From NCBI GenBank assembly GCA_019236035.1, contig JAFAJU010000132.1:1-6024 (forward strand): DNA of 6,024 bases, read 5' to 3'. The translations under genes were made by a program, and so were the position numbers. Below the pieces are notes generated by a model. That model was given only the letters and a program-made list of their open reading frames with translations. It ran no database searches and was not told where the DNA came from. Below are positions 4,971 through 6,024 of this stretch, one piece after another (within the stretch, counting starts at the first letter, position 1; the number at the start of each line of letters is the position of its first letter). Source of the DNA: Verrucomicrobiota bacterium (lineage in GTDB: Bacteria; Verrucomicrobiota; Verrucomicrobiia; Chthoniobacterales; JAFAMB01).

Positions 4971-5717
4971 ATGATTGCCACCAAGATCAGTTATTTCAGG
5001 CTGGTTGTTGAGCTTCTTGAGTCGACCGTCAGAACGTTGCTTCGCCCGTCGTCCGTGGCGTTCGATAATATCGTTGTGCAGATGCGTTCCATCGGTGTAG
5101 GAGCGATCCCGACCGCGAGCCTGATCGCGCTGACTGCGGGTTTTGTCCTGGCGCTGGTGCTGGAGCTACAACTTAGTCAGATCGGAAAGGTAGAAGTTGT
5201 CCCTACATTGCTTTGGATTATCCTCACCGAACAGGTTGTGCCTGTTGGCGTCGCGCTGATCTTTGCCGGCCGCAGTGTGTCTGCCGTGACGGCCGAACTC
5301 GGCGCGATGCAGGTATCGGAGGAGATCAAAGCCCTGTTCACGATGGGCATTGACGTAGTGCCCTACCTGCTCGTCCCGCGCTTTCTCGGATTTCAGATCA
5401 TGTTGCCGATTGTAACGTTAGTCGGCATCTACGCCGCGCTCTTAGGGGGCTGGCTGCTTTGTGGTCCGGTATTGAAAATGAGCGTTGAAGACTATATTTA
5501 CTACGTATTCGACGGGGCGAGTTTCTGGAGTGTCATGATAGCGCTGATCAAGAGCGCACTCTTCGCATTTCTGGTCGCAACCATCGCATTTTACAAAGGT
5601 CTTAATGTCCGAAACGGCTCTCGGGAGATCAGTGATGCGACGACGCAATCCGTGGTCGGTGCGGTAATTATTGTGACAATTGCCAATGCTGTTGTAACCT
5701 CATTTCAACTGGCTTGA
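4971..5717 (+). CDS. mlaE: MlaE-family ABC transporter permease
   Basis: A 248-residue integral membrane protein of the MlaE/DUF140 family, the inner-membrane permease of the Mla phospholipid transport complex. It works with an MlaF ATPase, an MlaB STAS subunit and an MlaD MCE ring. Family hallmarks visible are AGRSVSAVTAELGAMQVSE (99-117), followed by the MGID and YLLVPR segments (125-137), and the C-terminal YKGLN (208-212) with ATTQSVV (223-229). Hydrophobic segments lie at about 46-66, 80-98, 138-166, 186-207 and 228-245. Length is close to the family norm. The N-terminal amphipathic helix (about 8-40) is the usual interfacial helix. The start is fixed by an in-frame TGA six bases upstream (4965); the Shine-Dalgarno is weak. 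It sits 30 bases after the STAS gene and 3 before the ATPase gene, in one operon. The family is sure; the lipid cargo is inferred. Confidence 0.92.
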   Translation: MIATKISYFRLVVELLESTVRTLLRPSSVAFDNIVVQMRSIGVGAIPTASLIALTAGFVLALVLELQLSQIGKVEVVPTLLWIILTEQVVPVGVALIFAGRSVSAVTAELGAMQVSEEIKALFTMGIDVVPYLLVPRFLGFQIMLPIVTLVGIYAALLGGWLLCGPVLKMSVEDYIYYVFDGASFWSVMIALIKSALFAFLVATIAFYKGLNVRNGSREISDATTQSVVGAVIIVTIANAVVTSFQLA

Positions 5718-5720
5718 ATT

Positions 5721-6024
5721 ATGAGTCACGCGGTTTTCGGAGCGGAAGAAAAGGTTGCGGAGGCCACGATTCCGGAGGTAGGCGCGCCGGTTCTCGAAGT
5801 GGTCGACGTGACTAAAACGTTTCCGAATGGGAGGACTGTCCTGAACGGGGTTAGTTTCAGAGTTTATCCAGAGGAAACATTCGTAATTCTGGGCGGAAGC
5901 GGGTGTGGCAAAAGCACGTTGCTGAACATTTTAATCGGGGTCCTAGAGCCTACGTCCGGACAGGTCCGCATCTTCGGGCAGAGCCCACACAAGCTGAAGG
6001 GAGCCAAGCTGAAAGAGATGCAAG
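5721..6024 (+). CDS. mlaF: MlaF-like ABC transporter ATP-binding protein, 3' end outside the window
   Basis: The first 101 codons of an ABC ATPase. After a 23-residue charged leader the nucleotide-binding domain opens with VLEVVDVTKTFPNGRTVLNG (24-43). The Walker A motif is GGSGCGKST (58-66), with Lys64 and Ser65 expected to bind the phosphates of ATP. It continues with LLNILIGVLEPTSG (67-80) and VRIFG (82-86), as is usual for this fold. The Q-loop, signature motif, Walker B and H-loop lie beyond the window. The gene begins 3 bases after the permease stop, in the same frame and operon, which indicates that it energises that permease, as MlaF does for MlaE. The ATG at 5721 is preferred because the domain starts shortly after it. 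An MCE-domain (MlaD-like) gene would be expected downstream. Confidence 0.92.
   Translation, partial: MSHAVFGAEEKVAEATIPEVGAPVLEVVDVTKTFPNGRTVLNGVSFRVYPEETFVILGGSGCGKSTLLNILIGVLEPTSGQVRIFGQSPHKLKGAKLKEMQ

Overview
The window looks like chromosomal DNA from a Gram-negative bacterium with an outer membrane. It carries the start of an Mla-type lipid transport operon, an OmpA-domain envelope protein and a secreted NTF2-like protein. My best guess for the phylum is Verrucomicrobiota or a close PVC relative. That rests on two things: the zinc-ribbon/OmpA architecture, and two intergenic elements built from hexamer repeats (AGTGYC and GAGNNC) inside inverted repeats, which resemble intergenic repeats I associate with soil Verrucomicrobiota. 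This is inference; there is no rRNA or other phylogenetic marker here.

Layout, left to right. Positions 1-338 (+) hold the 3' end of a gene made of 13-residue tandem repeats. A hairpin at 355-380 separates it from a convergent small gene at 397-906 (-), a predicted secreted NTF2/SnoaL-like protein. The gene-poor stretch 907-1306 contains a palindrome and direct repeats next to that gene, a hexamer array flanked by inverted repeats (1094-1158), and a hairpin leader ahead of the next gene. Positions 1307-3283 (+) encode a 658-residue protein I cannot assign; its C-terminal third weakly recalls the helical lobe of a protein kinase. Positions 3284-3587 are non-coding and almost filled by a roughly 272-bp MITE-like element with 30-bp imperfect terminal inverted repeats (26 of 30 matching), inner hexamer arrays and a nested hairpin core. 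Positions 3588-4460 (-) encode a zinc ribbon, a membrane helix, a Thr/Pro-rich linker and an OmpA-like domain in one protein. A 126-bp divergent intergenic region then leads to a + strand operon: STAS-domain protein (4587-4940), MlaE-family permease (4971-5717) and MlaF-like ABC ATPase (5721 onward, cut by the window edge).

How the genes may work together. The STAS, permease and ATPase genes are closely spaced on one strand and match MlaB, MlaE and MlaF, the inner-membrane machine that moves phospholipids between the inner and outer membranes. The divergent OmpA-domain protein probably bridges the inner membrane and peptidoglycan, so the right half reads as an envelope neighbourhood. The 658-residue protein and the zinc-ribbon/OmpA protein are convergent and separated by the repeat element, so a functional link between them is only speculative. 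The most unusual items are the MITE-like element, the tandem-repeat gene whose repeats differ mainly at synonymous sites, and the unassigned 658-residue protein.
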